Positions 39,083 through 52,600 of a stretch of 64,000 bases of DNA are shown in pieces (position 1 is the stretch's first letter; each line of letters opens with the position of its first letter). The DNA lies in NCBI GenBank assembly GCA_947685225.1, contig CANTUV010000012.1, forward strand, positions 310,001-374,000. The letters run 5' to 3'. The translations under genes were made by a program, and so were the position numbers. The DNA comes from Garcia nutans (taxonomy: Eukaryota; Streptophyta; Magnoliopsida; Malpighiales; Euphorbiaceae). The notes beneath the pieces were generated by a model. It ran no database searches, was not told where the DNA came from, and saw only the letters and a program-made list of their open reading frames with translations.

Positions 39083-41057
39083 TCTCACTTGTTATTTGCG
39101 AACGACAGATTCTTTTTCTTTAGCGCTAATTTGGAAGAGAGTTCTAATATTAAGCAGATTGTGGCCACTTATGAGAGAGCTTCAGGTCAGACAATCAACT
39201 TACAAAAATCTGGGATTTATTTTAGCTCTAATGTTCCTCTGCATACAAAGACGGAGATACAATCCAGGTTATGCGAGTGCATTTCCCTTTGAATCATAGC
39301 AGATACTTGGGACTTCCTTCGCGGGTAGGCAAAAATAAAAAACAAATTTCTGCTTTTCTAAAAGATAGGCTTTGCAAAAGGCTTCATTGTTGGACTAATA
39401 AATTTTTGTCACGGCAGCGAAAGAGATTCTAATTAAAACAGTGGCCCAGGCTCTTTACGAGCACTTTCCTTCTTCCATTTACTTTATGTGAAGAAATTCA
39501 GAGAATGATGAATAGTTTTTGGTGGGGTTCGAAAGGTGATGGCAGTAGAAGGATTCACTGGCTTTCATGGGAGAGGCTTTGTGTTTCAAAAAGAAATGGT
39601 GGTATGGGATTTCGAAACCTTCATTGTTTTAATAAAGCGATGCTTGGCAAACAAGGGTGAAGGCTAATTACTCAACCCACTTCTCTTGTGAGTATGTTCT
39701 TCAAAGCTGAATATTACCCTAATGGTAACTTTCTTGAGGCAAGGGTAGGATATAATCTGAGTTTTATTTTGAGAAGTTTGTTAAGTGCTAAGGATTTGCT
39801 TTTGAAAGGGTTAAGGTGGAGAATATGGTCTGGTTTTCTACCAATATTTGGAGGCAGCCTTGGATTGATGATCATAATAATTTTTTCTTAGAAACTCCTA
39901 CTGTGCACATGGAAGATTTTTGTGTTAGAGATTTAATCCGAGATAATGGCTGTGAATGGGATATATTGAAGCTCCAAAATCTGTTACCTGTAGGTAGGGA
40001 GAGGATTCTAAAATGTTCTATTGCTAAGTTGGGCAACGAGGACAGATTGTTGTGGCATTATTCTAGTAAGGGCCAATATATTGTAAAAACGGGGTATCAC
40101 GTGGCTGTTTCTATAGCCTTGGAAAACGGGATGGAAGCTTTAGAGGGCCCGTGGTTAAAGCTTTGGGGAGCCAATCTACCCCCAAAGCTTAAACTCTTTC
40201 TATGGCGTGTATATAGAAACATTTTGCCAACGAAAGTCAGGTTGCACAGTAGAGGAGTCAATATTGATCTTCATTGTCCGTCTTGTGGAGATATGGAGGA
40301 TGATAATCATGCTTTACTTTCTTGCAGTAATGCACGGGACTGTTGGAATTTGCTTAATGTTCCTACTGTTGATAATCTAGCTATGTTTATTACTAACATG
40401 CTTGACTGCCATGATGATCAGATCTTGATTCGTTGCTCTTCCATGCTTTGGAGTATCTGGTAGCACAGAAATCGACTTCTTTGGAGCAGACATGATGTTG
40501 CTCCGTCCCAAATTCTGCAGCATGTTTATTCTACTACTACCGATTGGACAAGTGTTACTGCTTCCGATTGTTATCACGCTTCTGCCCCTTGACGTAATGG
40601 GTTTCCGTAAAGCCCTCTCATGGTTACTCCAATGTGATAAAAGCATCTCTCATGGTTACTCCAATGTGGAGGAAATAATATTGATATTGAACTTGATTGC
40701 AAGGAAGTAGTTGATTTGTTTCATTGCCATGATGTTAATTTATCACCTTTTGGGTCTCTTATCTCTGATTGTCTTGCTCTGAGTAGAGAAATTCCAGGTA
40801 TTTCAGTTAGTTGGATTCGGCAACAAGCGAATGAGGCTGCTCATACTCTTGCGAGGGTGGCTTATTCTAATGCTAGTCCCCATAGTTGGATTATTGTTCC
40901 TAGTTTTCCCTTTGATATTGTTACTAGTGATTCTAATGCACTTAGATCTTAGGTAGGGTGTATTGCAAAGCCTATTGGCTTGGAGTTAGAGATGATCCAG
41001 TGCTTTAGTCTTTGTGATTCGTTCATTTAATAAATTATTTTCACATTCAAAAAAAAA
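39083..41057 (+). mobile_element. 5'-truncated LINE (L1-type), broken
   Basis: The element begins inside the reverse transcriptase at SHLLFANDR, where active copies have the F/YADD box. It continues with [27 protein letters not shown] and [21 protein letters not shown] zinc-binding RT-associated segment (LPPKLKLFLWRV...CPSCGDMEDDNHALLSC) covers 40160-40330. An RNase H tail (WIRQQANEAAHTLARVA) is at 40810-40860. The element ends with an A run at 41049-41057. Stops and frameshifts are frequent. A 22-base duplication lies near 40614 and 40650. Flanks 'aaaatataagataacat' and 'aaaatgtaagacat' may be an imperfect target duplication. Confidence 0.88.
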
Positions 41058-41349
41058 TGTAAGACATGGGATATGTTAGTTTAATTTAAACATTTCATTG
41101 TGTTTAGACACTCACCGATTGAGATATTCCGATTAATTAACTATTAATTTACACATTGATAAAAAAAAAAGAAAAAGAAAAAACCCTGTGAATATTTTAC
41201 ACATGTTCTGCAAGTTTTTCATTCATCTTTATTAAGGATATAAGCCAATTTCATTAATGAAATAGGCAGGCGAATATCCAAAATAAAAGCATTAAAAGCA
41301 TACACAGGTGAGATATTAACCCACCTCAAGATCTTAATTATATTACTTA
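41058..41349. other. Short AT-rich spacer
   Basis: No feature recognised. Confidence 0.5.
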
Positions 41350-41805
41350 CTCTGTTTCAAATTAATAGATTCACTTTCATTTCATAAAAATTAAAAAAAT
41401 TAATTATTTTTATTAAAAATATAATTTATATAAATTTTTTTCAATTATATTCTTACTTAAACATAAGATATATTTAATAAGTAATATTAAATAAGAATAT
41501 TATATATATTTAACATGCTAACTAATTTATTAAAAAAAATAAGTGGACTATAATTTGAGATGGACAGCGTTGCAAGGACTAATATTGCTATCAAGTTCTT
41601 GCATATTCGTCGTAGTTGTAATGAGATTGCCCACTCTTTAGCTCAGGCATCTCGAAATTTGTTATATGTTGGGAATTGGCTTGTTGATTTCCCTGACTTT
41701 GTAAAGGCTATTATTCTCTCCTAATTAATAAATTTTGCCTTTACATAAAAAAAAAAATTTGAGATGGACGAAAATAGAAAATGAGCCTATTATTTTAGGA
41801 CGGAG
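41350..41805. mobile_element. Stowaway-like MITE interrupted by a LINE tail
   Basis: The left end CTCTGTTTCAAATTAATAG matches the reverse complement of the right end, CTCCGTCCTAAAATAATAG, at most positions. A TA precedes the left end (41348-41349); the right TA is not clear. Without the nested LINE (41566-41755 plus one target copy) it would be about 250 bp, close to the MITE at 9117. Confidence 0.7.
41566..41755 (+). mobile_element. LINE 3' tail, 190 bp, with 14-bp target duplication
   Basis: It encodes the end of an L1-type RNase H domain (SCNEIAHSLAQASRN, GNWLVDFP) and ends in a stop, an AATAAA-like signal and an A run. It is flanked by the perfect duplication AATTTGAGATGGAC at 41552-41565 and 41756-41769. 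This is a heavily 5'-truncated, fairly recent insertion. Confidence 0.9.
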
Positions 41806-44800
41806 AAAATATAATTTATAATTACATTTGGCTAATATATCATCAACCCCTATGCTTATCTGTTTTGATTATTTTACTGATCTATTTTGTATTAACAGAC
41901 ACTTATATATAAAAATAGTGATCATTTTACTTCATGTAGTGTTTATCTATTTCATAATAATAGTTTAATACCCTATATATTTTTTTTAAAAAAATAATGA
42001 CAATAGTAATATTATTATTAAGAGACAAATTTAATAAATTACAATAAATAAATAATTTAAGAATAGTCAATTGAATATTAGATTAGTAGAAAAAAATTAT
42101 TATAAATAAAATCAAAATTTTTAGTGTTAAGTAAGTATTATTAAAACTAAATTATTATTAGTAAATTGTTGATAATAAATAAAAAAGGAAAAAATATGTT
42201 TACCATGACTGTGGTTTGAACATGAATTTAGTAGGAAGTATAACAAATAGTTTATCATTAGGCTAGGTAGCCTATGCCTATGTATATAATACATCAAATA
42301 ATATTTAAGTTATTAATTAAGTAAAAATAAAATAAAATAATAATGATAATAATTCTAATAAAGTAATTAAATAATTTAGAGTATTATAATTAAAGTGATA
42401 ATAATGATAATAATTAGTAAAGAAACAAAAAAAATTAAAGATTTGTTATTATAGTAATTAAAGTAGTTGTATAAAATAATAATGATAGAAATAATAATAA
42501 ATCAAATAAATAAAATAATAATAATAAATAAATAAAATAATATATTAGTTGGTGAAAAAATAATGTGAGAATAATAATGAAAATAATATAATATATATAT
42601 ATTGGTTGGTGAAAAAAAAATGTTGAAATGTGAGTTTTTAATATTTTAAGTAGGTGGAGAACAAAAGAAAATAAGAAAGAGAGACAAAAGAAAAAGGGAG
42701 AGTTAGAAAGAGAGAAAAGAAATGGATGCGGAGAGAAAGAGAGAATTGGAAAAAAAAAAAAAGTAGAGAGGATGAGAGAAAATGGAGATGATTAGTAAGA
42801 AAATACAGATGAACTTAAAAATAAGCTCAAGGCTACTAAGTACTAAATAGGTGTGTGTTTCAAATATCTTTAATTTAAAAGTTTTAGAAAGAAATTTTAA
42901 ATGAAAACTCATTGGTAAATTAAGTATTATATTTTATTTAATTGATAAATAAGTTAAATTAAAAAATTGATTTGAAGTATGAAAATAAGAACAATAAACG
43001 TGAACATGATAGTTACTGAAATTTTTATATATATTATGTGGAGTGATTTTGTCCAAGTTTTTATATTGATCTAGAGATACTCAATGAACATGAAATTTTA
43101 ATTCATAGTTTATCCATGTGTTAATAATTTGTGTATAAAATTTTAAAGATGATTTACTATTAAATAAAAATAGAGAAATACATATTGCTTGAGCTATCTT
43201 AATATTTCAGAATTTATAATAGTTGAAAAAGCTATTTAAAAACTATAATAAAATAACTCAGAAAAAATTTAAAATTTTACATAAAAGATCATATATATGT
43301 CTAGGAAATATTCTTAAAATTTCATAAATTTTTTATAAAATTTTAATTATGAAAATAAAATTAAATATTGACACTGTCAGAGTATCAAATGAAAAGAATA
43401 GGAATTAGTAGGATAGAATATATATAATTTAAAAATATAGTAAATGAAAGTATAAAATTATGATATTTAATATAAGATATTATATACATTTTCATATTTC
43501 GTGGTTAAAATTTTAAGAATTTTTATAAAGGTTTGGTACCTATAAAAATTTAGAAAATGAATATTGCTAGAAGAAGTATTAGAAAAACAGAATCCATAGG
43601 TCAGGAAAACCTAATTTTCAAATATAGTAAATGAATATAGAAAAATCTTAAAATTTATATATAAGTCTATGTATGTGTCTAGTATATATGATTAAAATTT
43701 TAAGTGAATATTTATGGATGAATAAAAAGTTAAAAATTGAGATTTGCCAAAAAAGTTAGAAAATTTGACATATTTGTGGAGATTAAAGAATAAATTAATG
43801 GTGTCTAATTATATATAGATATATATATGTGAATATGTATGAAATTAGTTAACTAATTTATAAACTACTATGTTATTATTATTAAGTAATAATTTTATAA
43901 ATTAAAATATTTATTTATTTAAATTATTAATATTATTAATATTATTATCAAAATTTATATAGTAATTAAGATTATTATTAACAATAATAAATTGAAATAA
44001 AGGTAATTGATAAATATATTAATTAATTTTGTAATAATTATTTCTATCATACAATTATTTTTAATGTAAATAGTCTTTAATTGTTAAATAAACATATTGA
44101 ATATATGATTTCTAAATGATTCAATAGTTAAAGTATTATGTTTAAAGTTTATAAAACTAATTATTTATTTAAAATTTCTATAAATTAGAATAATTAAATT
44201 ATCATAATTAATGTTATTATTATTTTTATTTAAATATTATTATATTAATTATTATTATTATTATTATTTAAAAATAAACAATAGTAATTATTAAAATATA
44301 ATTTAAAGTAAATAATAATATTCTATTTAAAGGATATTTTATAAAAATTTAATTATTAAAGAATTATTTAAGTAAATTTATAATGAATATTAAATCTAAA
44401 TAATTTTTATAATTAAAAGTAATCGTGTAAGTTTATATTTAATAAAATATGTAAAGTTTATGTTTAATAAAATCATAATAAAATATATTATTTTTAGATA
44501 AATTAATATCTTGAAAAATAAAAATAAATAAATTATTAATTATAATTTAAGGAATATTTATAAAATTATTTTTTTAAAATTTGTTTAATATTAATTTAGT
44601 ATATAATTTAAAAATTAATAGATATCTTGTAAGTAAACTAAATAAATATTATTAAAAGTTTAATAGAATATATTTATTGATAACATTAATATTATAATTA
44701 TAATTATTAAATTACAAGAACAAATAAATTAAATTAATTTTAGATTAAAATATTTTAAATATTTAGTATTTTTTGGACATTCAAACTATGATAAGTTAAC

Positions 44801-47800
44801 GGAAATTATATGAGACAATTAGGTAAAAATGTGAATTGTGGTAATTAGAAAAATAACTTACTTATGCTAAAATATAGTTTAAAACTTTATTAGAAATTAG
44901 GTGTAGTTTTTATGCGTACCCTTATATCATATTAGTTTGACAATTTTAGAATATTCTTTAGTTAGTAATTATTTTATCACTCTAGGAGTGAATTCAATAG
45001 TTGAGATAAATCATGAAGGTGATACAGTTGGATAACATGAATTTAGCTTTTGGCCAAGTTGAGTGGATAATTATATAACATTAATATTTTATTAAATTAT
45101 ATATATATATATATATATATTTTTGCTAAAAATTATTTTAGGGTGAAATTCTGTTTATGATGGATTGAAAGAAATAATTTTATATATTTAAAATGGGAAC
45201 AAATAATGATATGTTAATATTTGAATTATGATATGAAGATTAATTATTGATATAGCTGAATAAATATTTTGAATATACTCATAATATATTTTTTAATAGA
45301 GACACCTGTAATTATGGAGTGTTAGATGAATTGATGGATTATGATATGATACTTTCTTAGGGACAGCGCTTGGTATACATATAGCATTTGAGAAGTATAT
45401 TAAGTAGTCGCTCTTTGGGGGCAGCTCTGCACATGTATATGACCATGTTTATTTGCTCTTGATGCTGCCATGCGTCATCTCTGCACCCAAGATATCATAT
45501 TTTAACTTTTGACTGCTAGTAAATATATGCTTATGTGCGCCTAACGTCTTATGTTGTCTATAAATTATATATTTTGAGTGTATAAAGATATTTATTTTAT
45601 TTTATGATGAAAGTTATGAATTAAAATTAATAGCATTATGATAAGAAAAAATGATATTTACGCAGTTGTATGATTTTATATTAGTAAATATATGAGAAAA
45701 ATTTTATTTATTTCCTCTTTATTATATAATTATTTTTTCACTAAATAGTTAAACTCATCCCTTAATATATAAATATTTTCATATACAGTTGGAGAATCCA
45801 TGGGCATACTTTAATTAGAGTCAGTGAAAGTATTTTAATCCATGGGCATCTAGAACAGGTCAGGTCAACAGACTAGTTTTACAGTTTGATCTTATTTAGA
45901 GTCAGTATTTTATTATAATGAATAATATTTATAATGTTAAAATAGTGATTTGTATTTTAGACAATGATATAAATATTAATTATATATTTATGGTTATATG
46001 CTTATGAAAGATACGAATATTTAAATTATAAATGGAGATTTATAGCAAGTTAAGTTCACTCTAACTTTAATAAGTTGGGGTGTGATAAATAGACACTCAA
46101 ATAAAGATAATATTATAGATATATATAAATATCTATTTTTTTGTAAAACATATAAATATAAAATATAAATTGATAAATATGTGTTTATATAATTAAGTAT
46201 CTATTGTTACGAAATAAATAAATACGAGATAATTGATAAATAGATAAATATAGAAAGTAAAGTAATTAAAATAGATAAGTAAAAAGATTTGCAAATGAAT
46301 GTGACATTATTTTTTCTCATCATATTTGCCAAATAAAAACTATAACCCAATATACAATTACTCATAAAATAAATAAACATGTAAATAAGTAAATAGAATT
46401 TCACAATTATAAACGACATTTACTTACAATATGGAATTGGAGAAAATCAAACATGATCTATTTAGTGGAGATATATTTATTATCTTAAAATATATCTTAT
46501 ATAATAAACATGATCTATTTATTATCTTACATTTCACAATTATAAACATGACCTTCTGCATTGCACATGAAACATATAATCTTATAACATATAATAAATA
46601 AAAGGTTTGACCTTCTGTAACTCAAATTCAAACATATAATCTTTTATAACATTTAAAATATAAAACTTATAATTTCTGTTGCACATTCATTATGAATGAA
46701 TTTTTTTTTGAATATTTTATATCTACAAATTTGATGAGAATTATTAAAATGAATAAGGTAATTATTTGCAATTTTATGGAATTTTTTTTTGAAAACTAAC
46801 TAAATATAATTAAAGTTTCCAAAAAAAATTACAAAAATTTAATAAAAAAAATAACTATAATAGAAAACAACCATTTAAAAGTTACTTTTTATATATGTTT
46901 AATGAGAGGATAGGAATTGAAAGGAATAAAATTATAAAATATTTTAAAGAATAAAAGAAAAAAGAAAGAGAGGATATATTTTTATTTTATAATTTATTTA
47001 TTAGATATGAAATTTTAATTTTTTTAATTTATCATTTATAAAATCTCAAAATAAATGTTAATATAAATAAATGAAAATTATATTTGCTTCCTAGAGTAAA
47101 ATAAATAAATAAAATAAAATAATAATGAAGTTTTGTCACACATGTCGAGAAAACGTGCAGTGAGCACGTGACAACTACGTGAAAGAAAAGTCCACTATGC
47201 GAGGGCGCGCCCGAAATGTGTCAGCCCACTTTTATTCAGAGATTCAGATAACAATAAAAGAAATTCTAAGAAAATATTTTTAAATATTCATTTTTTTAAA
47301 TATATTAAATATATATCAGAATAATATATGATATGTTTTTTAATTAAAAATTTTAATTATTTTTAAATAATAGATAATTATAGAGTATGTAATTTTTTTT
47401 TAATAATAAAACAACTTTTTTCATAATAAAACAAAAACTATCATTCATTTCTTCTTTTTAAATTATTATCAATATTCTACCTTTTTGAGTTATTAGTTTA
47501 TAAACTGTGAACCAACAAAATAATTTAATTTTACTGAAAATTCATTAATTAAATTATTAAAAAAAATTTCTTACATAAATTTTTCTGACTCAACTTGATG
47601 GATTGGCTGCCATTTTTTCCATTTTTGTGGTCCGTTTTTCTGTTCATTTTTTTTATAAAATATTTTTTTCTGTATATTAATTATGAATTTTTTGACTATT
47701 TTTATTTATAATTATTGTGAATTTTATTATTATTTTTTATTTTTTTAAAAAAGATATTTTTAAAAAATAAAATTTTTAAAAATTCTCAAAATTATCTTAA

Positions 47801-48639
47801 AATATGTGAATATTTTTAAAATTACAAAATACTATTTAAAATAAATATTTTGAAATATTTTTATTTTTAAAATATTTTTGTAGAATTTTTATTTTTTATT
47901 TTTTGGGCAATCACTAAAAAGATCCATTGACAGAGACACATTTGTATAAGTTTTTGAAAGATTTTTAGCTAATCATTTCAATTTCAGTCACGAATCACAG
48001 CAGAAATTATTGAATGGGATCCTCAATTTTGTCACCTTTTCTTTTTTAAATAAATTCTAAACCATAATTATCAAAACTTATACATAATTTGATTTTTTTA
48101 GTCAAATATACATAATTTGATTTGATTCAATTCTCTTTTATTTTCCTTACCAAAATTTATAAATTGTATTTCATATTTACTTGAATTATGGAATTAACTA
48201 CTAAGTGAATTTCTTTACTGGTCTTAAAATTATTGTTAAACTAATCTGAGTGATAGTTTTCATCAATTTTTTATTTAAATTTATTTAAAATTTTTTAGGT
48301 AAAATTACAATATATGTCAAATTTTTTTTTTAAATATCTTATAATTAAAAAAAAAAACAATCCTTTTCTTATCATCAGTCTTCTAAATATAAAAATAAAA
48401 TTTCACTCACATAACATGAAGCCTTTGTATTATTGAGAATTACAGAAAGTTCTACCTTATACATGGAATTTTGAAAAAAAAAAAAAAAAGATTAAATTAT
48501 TAACTGTCTTCTAATTATGGAGAATTCAGGCTAGTTCAGTGAATTCAATACCTCAAGTACATGACAATTGCATTGATACATATGGAAGTCAAATGGTAAA
48601 TTTTTAGAATTGCAGAGCCAGTCAATAAAAATTATCGAT
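41806..48639. other. Long AT-rich gene-free region
   Basis: No gene was found in almost 7 kb. It contains polypurine DNA at 42655-42790, TA runs (about 45095-45120), and local duplications at 46440-46640 built on 'acatgatctattta' and 'gaccttctg' words. A part at 45300-46090 has the less AT-rich look and the ending 'taagttggggtgtgata' often seen in plant gypsy LTRs. It may be a decayed solo LTR, but no matching start or partner was found. A GC-richer spot lies at 47140-47230. Confidence 0.5.
47140..47230. promoter_or_regulatory. Isolated GC-richer spot with G-box and ACGTG words
   Basis: It contains AGCACGTGACA (G-box core CACGTG), two further ACGT words and GGGCGCGCCC within 90 bases, inside very AT-rich DNA. 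No gene starts within 2 kb. It may be a leftover promoter or part of an old element. Confidence 0.3.
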
Positions 48640-48825
48640 AAAAAAAAAAAGCAGTTCGGTGCACGAATGTTTTCGCAATGAACGGAGTTCGAAGAAGGGT
48701 CGAACTCATTAAGTCTTTATACGTGGCCTTCTTTTGCAATTAATTGCAAGAGGCCGTTTCCACGACTCGAACCCGTGATCTCAATTTACACGGCGACAAC
48801 ACTTACCGCTGCGCCAAGACTCCTA
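48640..48825 (-). mobile_element. tRNA-derived SINE of the Au type
   Basis: In minus orientation it starts near AGGAGTCTTGGCGCAGCGG (A-box region TGGCGCAGCGGTAAG). The B box GGGTTCGAGTC lies about 40 bases on. The body includes GTGGAAACGGCCTCTTGCAA, and the 3' end is ...GTGCACCGAACTGC plus a T run. Order and words match the widespread angiosperm Au SINE (from memory). Possible imperfect target copies are 'tcaatcaaaaaata' on one side and 'tcaataaaaatta' on the other. Confidence 0.85.
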
Positions 48826-49613
48826 TTCAATCAAAAAATAAAATAAAATATATTTGTCATTATCAAAATATTATCATTGGCATCAAGTTTATCTAATAAC
48901 TTGAATAACACATCATCAAAGTGTATAAAAAGAAATTATGCATCATTGAATTCCATATTCTCAGCAACTCACAGGTCCTTAACAGGTCACAAGGTTCCAA
49001 CTTATCTCCAGAGAATCAAGCAATATATCTTACTTTAGATAACAAGAGAATTCCTTTCTCATTGTGGCTCTTACTAAAATAATTAATGCCACTTGTCTAC
49101 ATGGATCATCCAAAAAGTGCCCTCTTTTAAATGCATTAAGAAAGATAGAAAAAACTGATATAGATGTTATGGGTCGAATTTATAAGTATATAAATTTACT
49201 ATATTTCATAAAGAAACCAGTAATAAATCTAAATAATAAACCGTCTCATAGATCAAAACTTGAAATTGATACTGGATAGTTGGATATACTGAAATTGCTA
49301 AATTTCTTTATAGCATTGAAAATTTGTCGCAGCTTTATCACTAACATCTGAACCTAGAACAAAAAAGATTGGAAAAAAAATGCTTTACTTCTAAGCTATT
49401 CTAAAGTTGCAGATATACAACTGGGGTCTCAGAACCTGTCTTTACACTTTCACCTTGTACGCTCACATTTAGAATCATTTTCATGGCATATCCAACCTCA
49501 ATCCCTCATTTCTTTCAAATCAGGTTAGAGCTGCATGCAAAAGTTTCAAATCTTCCATAACTATGGAAATTTCACTAAAAAAATGGAAAATAACATACTT
49601 GGTTTATGAGTAG
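48826..49613. other. Spacer downstream of the methylthiotransferase pseudogene
   Basis: Probably includes the former 3' UTR. A 71-codon open frame at 49064-49279 has no known domain. Confidence 0.5.
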
Positions 49614-52600
49614 CTAGGTTCCATAACTCATAAGCTTGCACAAGCAACAGCTTCTTGATCTGCATTTTTTGTGAAATAAGCTAAATTTAGTAGTAGCAAG
49701 TGCCTCTCCAAAAAGTGATGCCCGTGTAGATTTCAAAATACGAACTTCCACATAATCTCCAACAATGGTATTTCCCTTGATACTTGCATCATCATCTCTG
49801 TTTGGCACCAGCAGATCGATGAATGAAACTCTGACCTCTATCACTCTTGCCAGTAAGTTCTGTATCTGGGGCTCTTTTGTTGGGCCCTTCCACTAACATA
49901 AGTTGGACAGTTCCAATCTGGGAATCATTACACTGGCCAGAACTCTCTCAGAAAACCTTGATAAGTTCCATAAGCCTCCTCTGTTTTACTTCTTCAGGAA
50001 CATCATCCACATAATTCCTATGGGCATGAGTCTTCTCCCTCATGCTATATGCAAACATGTAAACCATATCATATCCAACAGTCCGGACAAGACTTAATGT
50101 GTCTTTGTGGTCCTCCTCTGTCTCTCCACAGAAACCTATAAAAAGAAATCTAAGTACTTAGAGGGCAATACCAAAACAGAGATCCAACTTTAACCGCATG
50201 CAAAGCCATACAAATATTGTAGATAACAAATATGGGAGAAATTCTTAGGCAGAATATCTCAAATCTAAATTAAACTTGACAAGTTCTCAAGCAAATAGAC
50301 AACCAAGGAGGGTTGTTGAGAGTGGATATTTCTGGTTCTCATCACACATTTGTTAAGAGAAAGCATGCAACATTATGATCACTGATCAATAAGTAGAAGC
50401 ACCTGCAAAACTACCAAGCATGCTTAGGGAAAGAAATAATACCTACAGATTCCTGCAAGAACAAGCTTATGAATATACATTACTATGTGGAACAAAGACA
50501 AAATCAATCCCACACATTCCCTAGATTTTTTATTGTACAACCAGTTCAGTTGAAATTAAACCTTGAAATGCTACGCAGAGGTTTAAAGTTAAAGAAGCCA
50601 AAATTAAGAATTGAAGTTGATTATGATATTACCACCCAAATTTCTAATTCCTCTGGGGTAAGAGAACAGAAAATAAAATAGAGGACGTTACTACAGCCTC
50701 GTTTACTTAATAACTCCCAATTAGGCCATAAAGAAAAAAGAATATAAATGAATCAAATTACTAGTGAGTTACTGGTACTTGGCTAGCAAAACTTTTGAAA
50801 TTGACTCAATTTTAATAGTTTTCACCTCAAACTCAAGTAGCCAGTTCAGGCAAGTTCAAGTCATATTGATACTCGACTCGAGTGCCTCATGAGTCTAATC
50901 AAGCATACAAGGTCTAATCGAGCATCTTGTGAGAATAATTAAGTGTATAAGATTTTAGATGAGTTATTATTTCAAGATCTAACTATAGGCTATAGCTCAT
51001 TCAAGCTCTAATTTAAGAATACTATATTTTAGTTATATAACACCAATTGAGCATTGTTGAATCAAACTTGAGTATTTCAAGTATCTCATTCAGAGCAATT
51101 CGAGTATGGATAATAAAACTTGATCAAGTTTGAGTCCAAAGTTTTCTAATCAAGTTGAGCTCAAGACTGATTACACCTCTATTCTTATCGAATACCATTA
51201 CAGAAGTTAGCTAACAGATAATCAAATGAATGACATCAATGCTTTTCAGCTTAATGTTTATACTTTATAATGTCTGTAATGTTATATACAAACACCAAGG
51301 CATACAAGCAAGCACAGAAAAATAGCTTCCAGTTTAAGATCAAATAAAACTTAAATTTTTAAATATTGGATCTCTTACCACAAATGAAATCACTGCTTAT
51401 CCCAATATCTGGCAAGATTCTTCTAATCTTTTGAACAAGATCTAAGTATGCCTCTCTAGTATATCCCCGACGCATTCTCTCACGAACTGTGCTACTTCAC
51501 GTTTGTGCAGGTAAATGGATAGATTTGCAGATATTATATCTGTCTCTCATGACATACAATAAGTCATCTGGAAAGTCTTTAGGGTGTGGCGATGTCTATC
51601 TGAACCGCATCTCAGCAAATTCGGTCGAAAGCCGATCCAAGAGATCAGAAAAACGCAATCCCATCTTTTTCACCTTGCACATGCTGGAAAAGCCTTCACT
51701 TAGTTTCCAATTTGATCCTGGTTCAACTTCCTTTTCAATCCCAGATGCATCATTATAGCTGTTCACATTTTGACCAAGAAGAGTTACCTCTTTCACCCCT
51801 TCTTTCCAGAGTTCAGCCACCTCCTTCACTATTGAATTCACAGGACGTGATCGCTCTCTTCCTCTAGTAAAAGGAACAATGCAAAATGAGCACATATTGT
51901 TGCAACCCTCATCACTGAGATAAAAGCACTAATTGAAATTTTCTAGATTCGGACTGGAGTAACATCAGCATGTCTCTTCAAGTGAAAGAAGAGTATTAAT
52001 CCCCTTTTGGCCATAGTCCACCTCTTCCAGTAACCGTGGCAAATCTCTGTAAGCATCAGGTCCACAAACCACATCAACCATCTTATCTGCATCGAGTATA
52101 TTGTCCTTTAACCTCTCAGCCATACATCCCAAGACAACCACCTTTGGAGGACAAAGGGACTGTGACCTTCCGATAGCAACATTGCTCTTCCAGTGTCTCT
52201 TTAGAAACCAAAAATAATTAAGTCTCTGCCATACTTTTTGCTCTGCATTGTCCCTTATAGCACAAGTATTAATAAATATGATCTCAGCACTCTCAGGAAC
52301 ATTCACAGTTTCATTATATCCCGCATCCTTCATGATAGATAGGACAATCTCCATATCATTAATATTCATCTGACATCCATAAGTCTCATGATAAATACGA
52401 CCCCTTGGAAGAATTTCAGCATCTGGAGGACGTTCTAAAGCCGGTACAAGGCTAGACAGGAAAGACAAAAACAGAAAATTTAAGTTCAGAGTTGCACTTC
52501 GCCTGAATCACCATCATCCTAAAATGAAATGTTCATCAAAGAATATTAAAAATCCAGTGTACAATTTTTTTCCGAGCATCTTTAACCAGAATAGAGTAGG

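Noticed and set aside
42600..46100. A complete LTR retrotransposon in the gene desert
   Set aside because: An LTR-like 3' end is suggested near 46090, but no start, partner LTR, primer-binding site or coding remnant was found.
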